Below are positions 36,133 through 47,633 of a stretch of DNA of 64,000 nt, piece by piece (position 1 is the first letter of the stretch; every line of letters starts with the position of its first letter). The notes under the pieces were generated by a model. That model was not told the DNA's origin. It saw nothing but the letters and a program-made list of their open reading frames with translations, and ran no database searches. The translations under genes and the position numbers were made by a program. Source of the stretch: Motacilla alba alba (taxonomy: Eukaryota > Chordata > Aves > Passeriformes > Motacillidae); NCBI RefSeq assembly GCF_015832195.1, contig NC_052018.1, positions 58,899,666 through 58,963,665 of the forward strand, given 5' to 3'.

Positions 36133-39100
36133 TCTTTGGATAATCAAGAATCAGCACAGAGCTGCCAGATATGACCACAAGAAAACTTGGCTTTTATGGA
36201 GCCACTTTGCATTGATATGCATCCTTTGTTTTTGTATTTAGACATTGATATTGCAATCAATTATACACATAGATATCTATAAATGTTAACAGAATTATTT
36301 GCTATCCCAAGAAGTCTCATGGATATTAAGAACAAAAAATACTAAAAACTTGGGGTCTGGTTTTCAAAATTTCTGAATTTCCTATAGCAAGAAATCACAA
36401 CAAGAAGAAAAAAAAAGGTTGATGTATGCCAATAAATTAAGACCATTTAAAAAAAAGAAAAGGTGTTCAAGTGAAAAAACCATGTATTTATTAAGCTAGA
36501 CATAGGCTTCTGGTGAGTTTGTGAGTCTGTTGATCATTGTGGTTTTCAGCTCAGTGCACTGTTCCATGGAATGGAATCATGGAAACTGGAATACCCATAA
36601 AAGGTGAATCTGGGGGCTTACCTGCTTTTGTCACCATTTGTCATCCATTTTCTTGCTTCTGACTTCATGAATTCTCTTATGTAATGTCACATGTACCTCA
36701 AAGTGACATGATTGCTCTTGAGCATTACTTTGTCTATCCACTACTCCTTCATTTTTTAATGGAAATGAAACTGTGAAAAATATTATTTTCTCTCCTGCTC
36801 ATCATTAATATCCAGTTCTCATTTTTTGAGTATTGATATACAAACTCTTGTATGCTTAGGAAAACACGGAATCACACTTGTATTGCCCCAATCCAAAAGT
36901 TTCTTTTTATCCTTATATCCTACAAATGCCCTTGTAGAGGCCCTGAACTTCAAATCTCTTACACTGGATTTGGTTTTTTCCTTGCATTCTCATGATAGTC
37001 CAGTTCTTTGACAATACTGGGAAGGTGCTGTACTTTGCCCTTTTCCACTAAGACTGCTTTCCCTATTGAAGAGACTGAAGAAATGCTACAAATAAAGAAT
37101 AAAACTTAAAATACTTTTTTCTGGTTCTGATTCATTACTACTGAAAATGGGATCTTTCCACCTTCCTTTTCACTAACCTGGTTGTGGATTGCTCAAAGAC
37201 TCTGAAGACTCCAACAGGGTACATCTTCAGTTCCAGAGAAAGGCAGTACCTGTAGTGTCCAATGGCAATGGAATTTGCTCAGCTTCTGAGAGTTTTTTCT
37301 AGATGCTTTGGTAGATTAAAAGTAGGGACAACCGTTGCCAAGATAGTTTATGAAATTTTGCTTTTTTTAAGTTAGACTTTAGCAACAGCTGAGTAAATCA
37401 TAATTGACTCTGAAATATTTTTCTTCACGGTTTTCTCTGGACAGTGTAAATGTTACCAAGCTGGTGTGGTACCAGCTGTCCTCAAGGCATTTCATAAGAT
37501 TTAACACCTTTGGACATAAAGCCCCATGGATTTCTTTACATTTTTCACCTTCAATTTCATTATAAAGAATGACCTTTCTCTTTTCATTTTCATGCAACTG
37601 CAGCCAACCTTGGACAGCTGTCCAAGACAGATCATATGATGAGTAAAAAAATACCCAAAGAGGTTTAGATGCAATGATGTATAAAGGCAACCATCACATA
37701 TGTGAGACCTGTCACAAATATATGTAGATATTCTGCCCTGAAAGGATTTTCCTGTGGAGCTATATATGTGAAAAAAGGCATTTGAATCAGAACATGGTAC
37801 AGAGTCCCAAAGACTTGTGTTAATTTGGCAAGATTGCCAAAATGCAGAAATATATGAAAGGTCTACTCTTTCAGTTAAAAAAAATCAAAAAATTAACAAC
37901 AAAATAAGTGAAAGCAAGGTAGAAACCATAAAGATATGACATTAAAAATTGACACAGAAAGCCATGAGAAATGAGCACACAGTTGTTAAAAACACATTTG
38001 TGATAGATATTACAAAAAATGCTAAAAACATGCAATAAAGGGAAAGATACTTTTTTAAAAATGCTTTAGATTTGATATTAAGAATTCTCATTGTGAAGCA
38101 TAGAGAAAAATGATCTGCAATTAGGAACCAAGGGCAGATCACAATGGCTGCATTCAGAAGAAATACATTCTATATAATAAATCACAAAAATATATACAAT
38201 GGTAACTAATCAAATTGTGTGGTGGTTACTGACTTAGAACTGATCTGATATCCATGACACATTGTTCAGAAGTCAGTGATAAGGTACCGCTGACTTACAG
38301 TAGGCAGCATACATTTATTTACATTGTGGTGACAGTACACTGAACACCCAAACCTTTTATCCCTCAGACAATCCTTTAGTACCAGGAGATTCTTGATACT
38401 CAAGAGAAGAAGCTATGGTGAGTACCTACCTCTGTCTGATTCTGCTTTACTACTAATCATGAATTTGGAAAGGGAGAACAAAGGGGATCTTAATTTTTTT
38501 TGGTAAATTTTGTAGAGAGGAGGCTGCTAAGCCTTGAGAGTGTGCAGGAGTAGAGACATTGCAATGAATATTCCAGTGTTTTCTTTTTGTGTTTTCCATG
38601 AAGGTGGAAATCACCAGAGTGTACCAGTGCATCTGTCATACTACTGAGCTATGTCTTGTGCTCTGAGTTTGGCTGATGATTCTTACAGTTTTTTTCTGTG
38701 GCCAAGGCACAGAAAAAAATGCAGAGAACTGTTTCTGATCACTTTGCTACACCTTGCTGCAAGAGAAGGCAAGCTTGTTGTACTTTTGTGAGTTTCCTCA
38801 CAATGCCTTACATTTATTTGGAATGTAGAATTAATCATGGAAGGAAGGTGAAACTGATCTTATCAAATTATTTGAAATTTCCTTTTCAACTCAGTATCCT
38901 TCCTTTACTGTGTTCTTTTTATTTGCAAAGACAGAATGTCTGGACACCTTCATGTTGAATTGACAATATTCTAGAACTGAAGGATCTGACTTACATTTCT
39001 TGGGTCAGGACAAACGGCACATTTGCATAAGAGTACATTTAATAACTGATTAGAAAAAACATGATTGCTAGCACTGTTAGCTCAGTGACACAGCCAGGCA

Positions 39101-39155
39101 TTATTCATAAGAGTTTCAGATTATCCAGCTATAAATTTCCAGTTCAAATAATTTC
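36133..39155. other. AT-rich unique sequence, no gene seen
   Basis: Only short unsupported frames. No LINE, LTR or RNA gene recognised in 3 kb. Confidence 0.5.
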
Positions 39156-39302
39156 TTTCCTTCCTTCCTTCCTTCCTTCCTTCCTTCCTTCCTTCCTTCC
39201 TTCCTTCCTTCCTTCCTTCCTTCCTTCCTTCCTTCCTTCCTTCCTTCCTTCCTTCCTTCCTTCCTTCCTTCCTTCCTTCCTTCCTTCCTTCCTTCCTTCC
39301 TT
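39156..39302. repeat. (TTCC)n microsatellite, about 36 units
   Basis: About 146 bases of essentially perfect TTCC repeat, an uninterrupted pyrimidine strand with a pure purine complement. Because the unit is four bases and lacks stop codons in any frame, it yields open frames on both strands (LPSF and KEGR repeats) that are not genes. Polypurine-polypyrimidine mirror tracts of this length can form triplex DNA; whether this one does is not known. Confidence 0.98.
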
Positions 39303-40698
39303 CTTCATGACAAAGTAGCTCAATCTCATTAATGCAAATACATACTGAACATCAATACTTCTCCCACAATGCTGAACTCTGTACAACCTCTGCAATAAGT
39401 ACTGGAAAATAAGCAGATTATTTTAAAGCATGCCACAGACGAGAGGAGGCAAAACTAGAGAAAGCCAATTCAAGCATAACAGTTAATGGTAAAATGCAGC
39501 CTTAGAGACTCAAAGAGCCAAGGAGTAGACTAAAAGTTAGCTCTCCTTTGGTGGCATGTGAAGAACCCTCAGTGGTTAGGTAATGGCAGGCTGAAAAGGG
39601 TTGAGTATGTTCCATGCTCCCAATTTCAAACTAGCAGTAAGTCAGCTCTTAGTTGAATTGATTTAAAACATTGACAAAAACCCAAACCCAAACCTTTCCC
39701 TAGATCTAATGAAAAGCAGGTTTTTTATCTTGTTTTTTTTTTTTTTTCCCCTTTTATTCAAACTTTCCTACTGTCAAGATTTTTGTCAAGCTATGTGATT
39801 TCAGAACAAGATTTTCTGTGGCTGTCTTTTGTGCATGTTTATCTCCAACATATTTGGAAAAAAAAAAAAAAGGCAACAACATAAAAACCCCAAAGCAATT
39901 TAAATTATACAAAACAAGTGCCTGAAAACTATAGGTATGTGGAGTGCTCTTCCCAATATATCAATTTATGCTAAAATGTCTTTTTAAAGCCAATGCTATC
40001 TTAGATTTTCCACAGAGTGGAGCCAATTAGTCTGATGAACTTGCTGTCAGACCCTTGCTCAGCACAACTATGTGGTCTAATGCAGCTTCATGGCTTTAGG
40101 CACACTGATGAAACAGCAGAGGCCAGTTGAAAGATAACTTGCCTCCCTCCATCATACTGGCTTTTATCTGGATATTCCTGTTCCTGTGGCAAAAGGTTGT
40201 ACTGCTATTTGCTCCAACTATTGAGTTTAAAGGAGAGGATATAATAAAAATATATTGAGGTCATTCTTTAAAATGAGCTCTTGGACCTCTTGTCTGATGA
40301 GCTGAAATTAGAAGGAATGGACTTTAACATTGATCCATTACGCCTTACGATAAGGTCTAGATGAGTAAAAATGCATGCATTTTACTTAGAATGCAAATTT
40401 CTGGCCCTGTTAATAACTGAATTGCTCAGCTTGCAAGTCATTGTTTAGGATTAATCCTTCTGGGGTCTGAGTTTCCAAGATTTTGCTTTGCATTCTCAGT
40501 GGATAGCGTTCTCATTTCAGCAGACACCTGTGTCACTTTTATCATAAAGCACAGGTCTTTGCTTTTTCTGCAAACACTCTAATGGAGAAAAATTTGATAT
40601 ATTTTCATGGGAGTACAAACTTTGGGAGGAATTTCCAAATTTACTGAGAGAGCAGAGGAGTTTCAGTATGAAAAAACCCTAAATTTTGTTTTCCTTGT
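39303..40698. other. Unique sequence with an octamer/palindrome block
   Basis: T and A runs occur at about 39734-39748 and 39858-39871. The block 40330-40470 holds a perfect 16-base palindrome (40368-40383, AAAATGCATGCATTTT) and, 7 bases further, an ATGCAAAT octamer (40391-40398). No gene is seen. Confidence 0.4.
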
Positions 40699-40724
40699 AG
40701 AAGTAAATTTCCAAATTTACTTCT
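40699..40724. repeat. Perfect short inverted repeat
   Basis: Twelve-base arms AGAAGTAAATTT and AAATTTACTTCT separated by CC. The inner 16 bases AATTTCCAAATTTACT (40706-40721) also occur as a direct repeat at 40630-40645. Confidence 0.9.
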
Positions 40725-43700
40725 CCTGAAGCAAATAGAATTAGAAAAGGAAAAGGACTCCCTTTCAAAAAAAACCCAGTCCGATCCCAATTCTTTGGTC
40801 TCTTCTGAGCATGGCTGTAAATCCTGCTCTCTTATAAAGCTTAGGAGAGAAATCTATCCACTAATGAAGATGGATCATTCCTTTCCCTGCATTTTTTTCA
40901 AGCAGTAGATTCATTCCATGTAGAGTATCATTTGAGATGAAGAATGAGAATAGCTTAACCCAGGAAGAGAGGAAAAGTGAACTAACCTAAATGAGCTACC
41001 AAATAGTAGACACTGTCTTTAATCTATTAAAACCAGAAAGGTATTAATGAACTATGATGATGTAAATGTGGAAGATACTATCAGTACATGACAAAGTTCT
41101 ACGTGAAGGGAGGATTGGACAGCTATTGGAATTGGAGTAAAATAAAAGTAATGCATTCAGTAATGCAGTCTACAAGACTTGTGCTTTGGGATGAACAAGA
41201 ATGCCAGTTGGAATATGGAAGTTAAACAGCTGCTAAGAGTAAGAATAGTGACGTTAGTTCAAATGCCATCCATCGAGAGAGCCCTGAAAGACAAGAAGTA
41301 AAATAGATGCCAAAAGACATTTGTTTTAAACAAGCTTAGGATGAATTATGCAGGAAAAAGGTAAAAATGGATACTATCCTGCTAAGACATGGCAAAAAAA
41401 AATCAGCGCTGTGTCAGAAGCACCTAACATCTAGAAGGAGGAAGAGAAGAAGAAGGAGGAAGAGAACAGAATGGCTGTTAATAACAGTGGTTTGAAGTTT
41501 ATCTTGTTTTTCCCAGGGAAACAGAAGCTGAGGTTCGATTGCCAATATTGTTTCAGGAGCTGTTCCAAGGAGGGCAGTTGGGGATGAAGAGGAAAGGAGG
41601 ACAGAACAGCAGGAAGAGGATATTTAATCTGAAGAAGAATGCTGAAATAACAGATTCATAAACTATGTATGAATTAATTCATGTTGAGGCTTAGAACGTT
41701 AGGAAAAGGTTCTAGCAAAGTAAACAAAGTAATATAACCTAAAATAAATTTTAAAAAAATTCTTCATTAGCCCTTAAAATACATTAATGGGGGTAAACTG
41801 TCCTCTTCAGAAAGAAGCTACTCATTGAACTTCATACAAGGTAAGTTACCCAAATCTTCAACATTTTCCGCAAATTTTTCTAGAACAGCTCTGTGAGTGG
41901 ATGCTGATATTTAGCTTTGCAATAATTATTTTCACTACTGATAGTTTAACATCCCCTGGTTCATCTTTCTGCATTTCACATCTCCTTTTGTAGCGAGGGA
42001 AATAAGCTAAGGTTTGCTGAGACAAGAAGTTACAGTAGTTCCCTGTTGCAGGGCATGTGACCTGGAAAATTATTATTATTTGCCTTTTTTCATAGTCATT
42101 TACTCTAGCTTGCAAGGACTCGAATGTAGAAGTTTGGCAGATACACAGATAATTACAGTCTAGTTAAAGTACTTATCCTGGCAATATGTAGATAGGGAAC
42201 ATGTAATTGCAATTGTGATAATGTAAGCGCTAGGTCCTTTCCAAAACACCACTTCTCCAAGGCAACATCTGAGGGGCCATCTGAGCTCAAGCATCAGGGA
42301 AGAGGTTTGATGGAACTGTTAAAAACTTTTTTAGGCAACAGAGGGATACAAGTCTCAATTAGCTGCTGATAATTGATGAATACAGAGGGCTGTGTGGAAG
42401 CCCAGGGGAGGGATCTATGTATTGATGCAATTGTTTGTCTTAAAGTCTTCACGAATGTGGGAGTTAATGGTCCCTTTCTTCCATGGTTTATTGTTAGTAA
42501 AGGAGTTACAATTGCTTCCTGAAGAACATCCTGATTTCTTGATTGATAAATGGATTTATTTTTGTCAGAGAGCAGCACTTTTTCTAAGAAACTGTATGCA
42601 TTCCATTATTTCATTGAGTTACTTTTCTCCTGCTGCTGATTCTGAGACCCAGTTGTCGAGAAAACAGAGTAGCTCAATTTTCTCTGGGTCATAGCTGTGA
42701 TAGTTTTTAATGAAATCTTTTATTTTAAGTTTCATGGCATGAAGATCACTAAAAAGTCAAGAACAGTGAGGAAGCCCTGCTTTTCACGGACATTAAAGGC
42801 CTTCCTAATTTTACACAGCTGTTAATTTCAAATGACTGTATTAATTCTTCCTGAGGAGAGGAAATCACATAGGTCTTTTTCTTGTGAATTGCCACAAAGA
42901 GGGTTCTTGGCACAGCGTTGTAGCATTTTGGAATAAAACTCCAATCGGATACTTCACATGCAAAATGAGACTCATTTGAATTCCTGTATCATGAGAAAAA
43001 ACAGGGAAGAAAGGATAATCTCTGTTTGGCCGTTCAGGATCCAGTACCACTTCCAAGGTCCTGTAGCCAAGGTCCCATTGTACCACGGGCACCACACCAG
43101 CAGGAACCCCAGGCATGGCTAAGCTCCCTTCCTCCATTCTGCTTCTCAAAAAGGATCAGTGGGTGCATAGCCTTGCAGGGAGCCAGCAGATCTCCCAGCA
43201 GATCAAGTCTGGATGCAGTCTCAGGGCCTCCTACATGCAAGTAGCTTGGTAAATGAGTGTCACTGTGAGTGGTCCTTGGGAAGTGAAAGGTAAGTTAGAG
43301 GCTTTTTGCTACTCCTAAGAGTGGTCAGTAGGGAAGTCACTGGACAAGATGTATCATACGTAAGGACTGAAGTCAGACCTGCTCGCCACACTGGTCTCTT
43401 GAGCTCAGTGTGACCACAGCAACAGAGAAACTGAAATGCAGACCACTTTTGTATCATGTGTTGACTTCATGTAGTTCTTCAAATGTTCTTTAGCAACACC
43501 GCTGGCAAAGTCAATAGGATGCTTTCTTCCTGGGTGAAGGTAACAGAAAAAAGAGCGATCAAGCATTTTAAGAAATATGTTGTTACTTCAGCAATTCAGT
43601 TTTAGGGAAGGAAGAGGAGTACAGATTTAGAGGTACATGGGCTCTGTGTCCCACTGGGAGAAACTATGTTCCTAACAGAAAAGGCTGTGTTTCATAGATG

Positions 43701-44295
43701 AGCTGTGCCTTAAAAAATACTAAGCAAGGCTTTGTTCTATGCCAAAGCAAAGCCCAAGTCATAATTATCAAATTATATTTTTCTGAGGAGGACTTGGCTG
43801 CATGGATGTCTGGTAAACACTACAGTTAATTAGATGCCTGCATCTGCACATTTAGTCAAATACACAGGCAGATATTGATTCCAGCCACAAGACTCTGATA
43901 AACAAAGTCATTGAAGATATGTGAAGTGTTTGGGTGAAGATCCTTATAAAACAAGATCATCCATCTGAAACCTCCAAAATCCTAAATTATGAAGAACATA
44001 AAAAACAAGAAGTAAATTTCATCTAGACACCCATGACAAGTCAAAATGGTTATCAAAAAAAAAAGCTTTGCCCATTTGCTAGCACTATACAAACACAGTG
44101 TAACTTACTTCATTATTATTAGATATGAACTATGTTTTCCTGACTATTGTATGAGTTGGTAACAATATCACTAAAGCTAGCTTCTGAAACACTTCTTAAA
44201 GTAGATTTTTGCTGTTTATTTTGTAATTGTGAGAAAAGGACAAAATAGCCTTTTATTTTTTTCCTAGAATTTGTATACTGCTATTAAAGAATAAG
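40725..44295. other. Unique sequence, no gene seen
   Basis: A purine-rich (GA) stretch lies at about 41434-41472. Small open frames at 42294-43457 overlap on both strands and match nothing I know. No transposon recognised. Confidence 0.45.
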
Positions 44296-44344
44296 AACAA
44301 AAATAATACCTAAACTTAGCATGCAACAAAAATAATACCTAAAC
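44296..44344. repeat. 20-base tandem duplication
   Basis: AACAAAAATAATACCTAAAC occurs exactly at 44296-44315 and 44325-44344, a 29-base offset. The exact identity indicates a recent duplication. Confidence 0.93.
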
Positions 44345-45437
44345 ATTTTGGCACGCACATGGTTTTGAACATGTCTTCTGTCTTTGTAAAATTGGAGGGG
44401 TGTGATCTTGTGTGTGTATAGCTATAGAGAAGCTGTTGTGCCCACATATTTTGCTGTAGTCAGAGCTGTGGTCATCTTTTCAAGCACTGACTCTTTTAGG
44501 ACATGCAAAGAGGACAGAGACAGGAAATCATGTTCAAAGTCAAATATATTTAATGAGGGGTAGATAATGTTTTCTATATAAAATTTCAAAGACTTCAATA
44601 TTATATTTTATTTATCTTCAATTACAAATATTGTTTAATACCTTCTTTACTGCTTAAAGAAAGTTTAAAGATCTTAATCAACAATACAGTGACATTCGTA
44701 AATATATGTTGTCATGAGTTTTTGGGAAACTGAAACTGTGCTTCAGAAAAGATTTTTGATTGGATTAAAGTGTTTCTTTCATTTGAGTTTTGTTTCAAAA
44801 CTTTCTATCATTTTGTCCTTTAAAATGACGCAGAACTGCATTTTATTATATGAATTTGTTTTTCTCATGGGTGTATGCTTATGTATTGTGTCCTAGACTG
44901 GAAAACTGGGTAACGAAGGCCCTATGTTCTGTAGCGGAGCTTATCAAAGAACATCAGAACAAAAAGATAGTAGGGAAGAAAACAACTAAGTTAGCTGTCT
45001 CTAACATTTCTAGATCTTGTGAACGTGTTAGTAACATAAAAGAACAGAAAGCAATCTCTGCATTGATGGGAGAAACATGTTTTCTTCTTTATTCCATCAA
45101 TTGTAAAGTATTTTTATTTGTAACTTATGGGGAATGAACTGAGTCCAAAGCTTGGTAAGAGGAGTCTTGGACCTTCTAATTGTGTTTCTGTAGTTTTCAG
45201 ACAAACCTGAAACTTTTGATATTACTATCAAACTCGCTCTGTCCAGGATCAGAGTTTGAGATGTCAGCTTTAGCTAATAACGAAGATGCCAAAATGGACT
45301 GGGAAATGTAAATTGTGCCATTGAAGTTGGAGAAGGGGGAAACAGAGGCTGAAGGAGAGAAAGGTAGAAGTGCTCCACAAGTATACTTTGGTCCTTGTGT
45401 TCAGTTGATGCTTTTTTCATGTCAGACTCATGGTGGA
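44345..45437. other. AT-rich unique sequence
   Basis: A 95-residue plus-strand frame (44850-45137) has no recognisable domain. No other feature seen. Confidence 0.45.
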
Positions 45438-45500
45438 AAATCACAGAATGACAGAATAAGCTGAGTGGGAGGGAACCCATACAGACAAATCTTTGACCTG
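45438..45500 (-). mobile_element. CR1 LINE, tiny 3' terminal remnant (copy F)
   Basis: The plus strand reads AATCACAGAATGACAGAATA followed by a GGGAGGGAACCC-like block, the reverse complement of a CR1 3' UTR end with its terminal ATTCTGTG-type repeats. Only about 60 bases can be followed. It is the only CR1 in the window on the minus strand. Confidence 0.7.
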
Positions 45501-47544
45501 TCCAGATTATGTGTCTGTTCTACGTGCAGTGTATGTGTGTCCCTTTTGTTTTCCTCTCTCCTACTTGAGCTATTTTTCCTTGCAGATTGAAATATCAAAA
45601 ATGCAACAAAAATGAGACAACTCATACTTGTGAAACTAAAAATTAAATTAGTCCTTCTGATATTCTTTACCTTACAACAGATCTTGAAAGGATATTTCAG
45701 TGTTATCCCACTAGATGTAAACAGTTTGATATAACTGTTCAAAGTATTTGTGGATGACTGGCCTGCCCTTTTAACCTTTCTAAACAGCCTGCATGATCAT
45801 GACAAAGGAGGAGGCTCTTCCTGCTCTTATTGCTACTGACCCTCTGCCCAAATTTTCCCTCATTGCTTCAATAAGTGAAGACCAAGAGGAATTATTCCCT
45901 AATTTCTCACATTGCTTTTTCCCCTCTTCCAGGAAAAAAAAAAAAGACTGCAAAACTCATTTTAGTGGTTATAAGCATCTTTTTTTTTTTTTTTTTCTGT
46001 TTTATTTGTGATAGGTATTTATTCAGTAACACCAATAACAGAAATTGTAGAATTGTAGAAAATTGGCTCACTGTAAGCCTGGAAATTGTGGATCTATCCC
46101 TGCAAGATACAAGAATAGCATGTGGTTTTGAGACCGGGAACACCAACTGGGAGATAAAATATCTGCTTTCAAATTTTCCCATAGCCCAGGTTGGATTTAG
46201 TGCTTTCTCTTCTGAGGGTCAGTCCTGTCTTTTTCAGAAAATGATAATTGTGAGAGGTAATGGCTTCCCCATGATTCCAAATGAAAGTATGGGTTGTCTT
46301 GATTCGAAAAGATTTCTTTGGAGAAGGGAGATATCTGTTCAGATATCTATGACCACCAGAGATGACAGAGCAGACAAAAAGCCATTTCTGCAAGCTGAAA
46401 ATCGGATGGACTGTCAGAGGCAGGAACTAATAGCATTTTAGAAAGAAGAGAGGGTGAGTAAAATCTCATGATTTTACATGCGAATGTCTGACACTCACAT
46501 GAGTGATTTTGAAAGTCATAGTGTTTCTACTTCTTTTTATATGCTGTAATATTTATTCCAGGTAAAAACAATAAATTAACAAAGAGATAAAACAGAAAAG
46601 GTATTAGCTGAGACACTTCTTCATATTGAAAGCCTACACCATACACTGGCCAGGCTGAGATAAATGATTAGTAATAACCAAACTGCACCTTCCTGTGCTG
46701 TCAGTATGGGCTTATTTTTAACCCCTTCTAATAAGCAGCAAGAAACAATGCTCACCCTCTGCTTCAAGCTCAACCTGAGCTTGAAGCTCATCTTTTCCAC
46801 TACACTTGAAGGTAAATGCATTTCTTTCCCTATGTCCTTCTGGACCAGCTATTAAAGAAAGGAAGATGCAGGTGTGCTGAATAATAACACCTGTCTTTCA
46901 TTGTTCACCCCTATTTCTGAACTCTTACCATCAAACCTATTGTTCAGGGCAGCACAGCCCACTTGCAAACTGCCTAAAGAAGCAGCAATACCCACATCAT
47001 GGAAAGAAAAACTGGTGGAATACAGGGATATTTGTAGTCCTGTGGTAGGAAATATAAATGATAAAATGGAGAGTGGATATCCTGAGATTGCTTGAGCATG
47101 TTTTCAAAGCTGCTGTACCACAGATTTTGTGCCAGCTAATGGAAAAGTCTCTTTCTAGCAGTGCAAAGTGAGTGTGAAATGTAGCCATAAAATGTGTAGA
47201 GTCTTATTTTTTCAGGTTTTTCTGTGCTTCTCTAGCTTTGTGTAACAGCCTGAAATATTGGACAGTATTTTTCAGCTTGAATAATTTTTTTTCTTCAGTG
47301 AATCTAACACTAATACCACATGGACATTATCAAGGGACATTTAATCCTAATGCCTGCTTTTGTTTTATTCAGTAGGAAATTATTGTCCTGATATTGCCAG
47401 TTACAGTAATTCAGAGAAAAACAATGGCAGCAAATGCAATTCTGTGGTATTCAAAGCACATCAAGGCAGACGAATGAATATGAGAACTTTAGCTGGTTGG
47501 TCCTGTGATTTCAGTGTTCTCAGTATTCTCTCCCTTTCCTGCAG
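45501..47544. other. Unique sequence with a long but doubtful open frame
   Basis: A 188-residue plus-strand frame (45875-46441) runs through an A run and a 16-base T run. The T run plus TTTATTTGTGATAG is a good acceptor-like sequence ending at 46014, and GTGAGT at 46454-46459 is a good donor-like sequence. The frame has no recognisable domain and stops before the donor, so a noncoding exon or chance is as likely as a coding exon. Confidence 0.3.
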
Positions 47545-47633
47545 AAATAAGATGTTTCTGCCATATTCAGCTTTGATACTTGTTTTCTTCCCCTACCACA
47601 CTTTGTTTGCCCTGGTGCTCCTAGTTCAGGAAG
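47545..47633 (+). CDS. Candidate leader-peptide exon (weak)
   Basis: An 89-base segment bounded by a strong acceptor (pyrimidine-rich TCTCCCTTTCCTGCAG ending at 47544) and a strong donor (CAGGAAG followed by GTAGGT at 47634). An ATG at 47552 opens 27 codons reading MFLPYSALILVFFPYH and then a hydrophobic TLFALVLLV stretch before Q-E. The last base leaves a phase 1 junction. A hydrophobic leader on its own phase 1 exon is typical of secreted or cell-surface proteins. The peptide is not one I recognise, I can find no partner exon in the window, and hydrophobic frames arise easily in T-rich DNA. The same frame is open from 47360 to 47806. Confidence 0.15.

Noticed and set aside
39061..39395. Proteins with LPSF or KEGR repeats
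   Set aside because: Produced by translating the TTCC microsatellite; no coding evidence outside the repeat.
41530..41550. GGTTCGATTGCC resembling a tRNA T-loop
   Set aside because: No A-box, anticodon stem or acceptor pairing could be found upstream.
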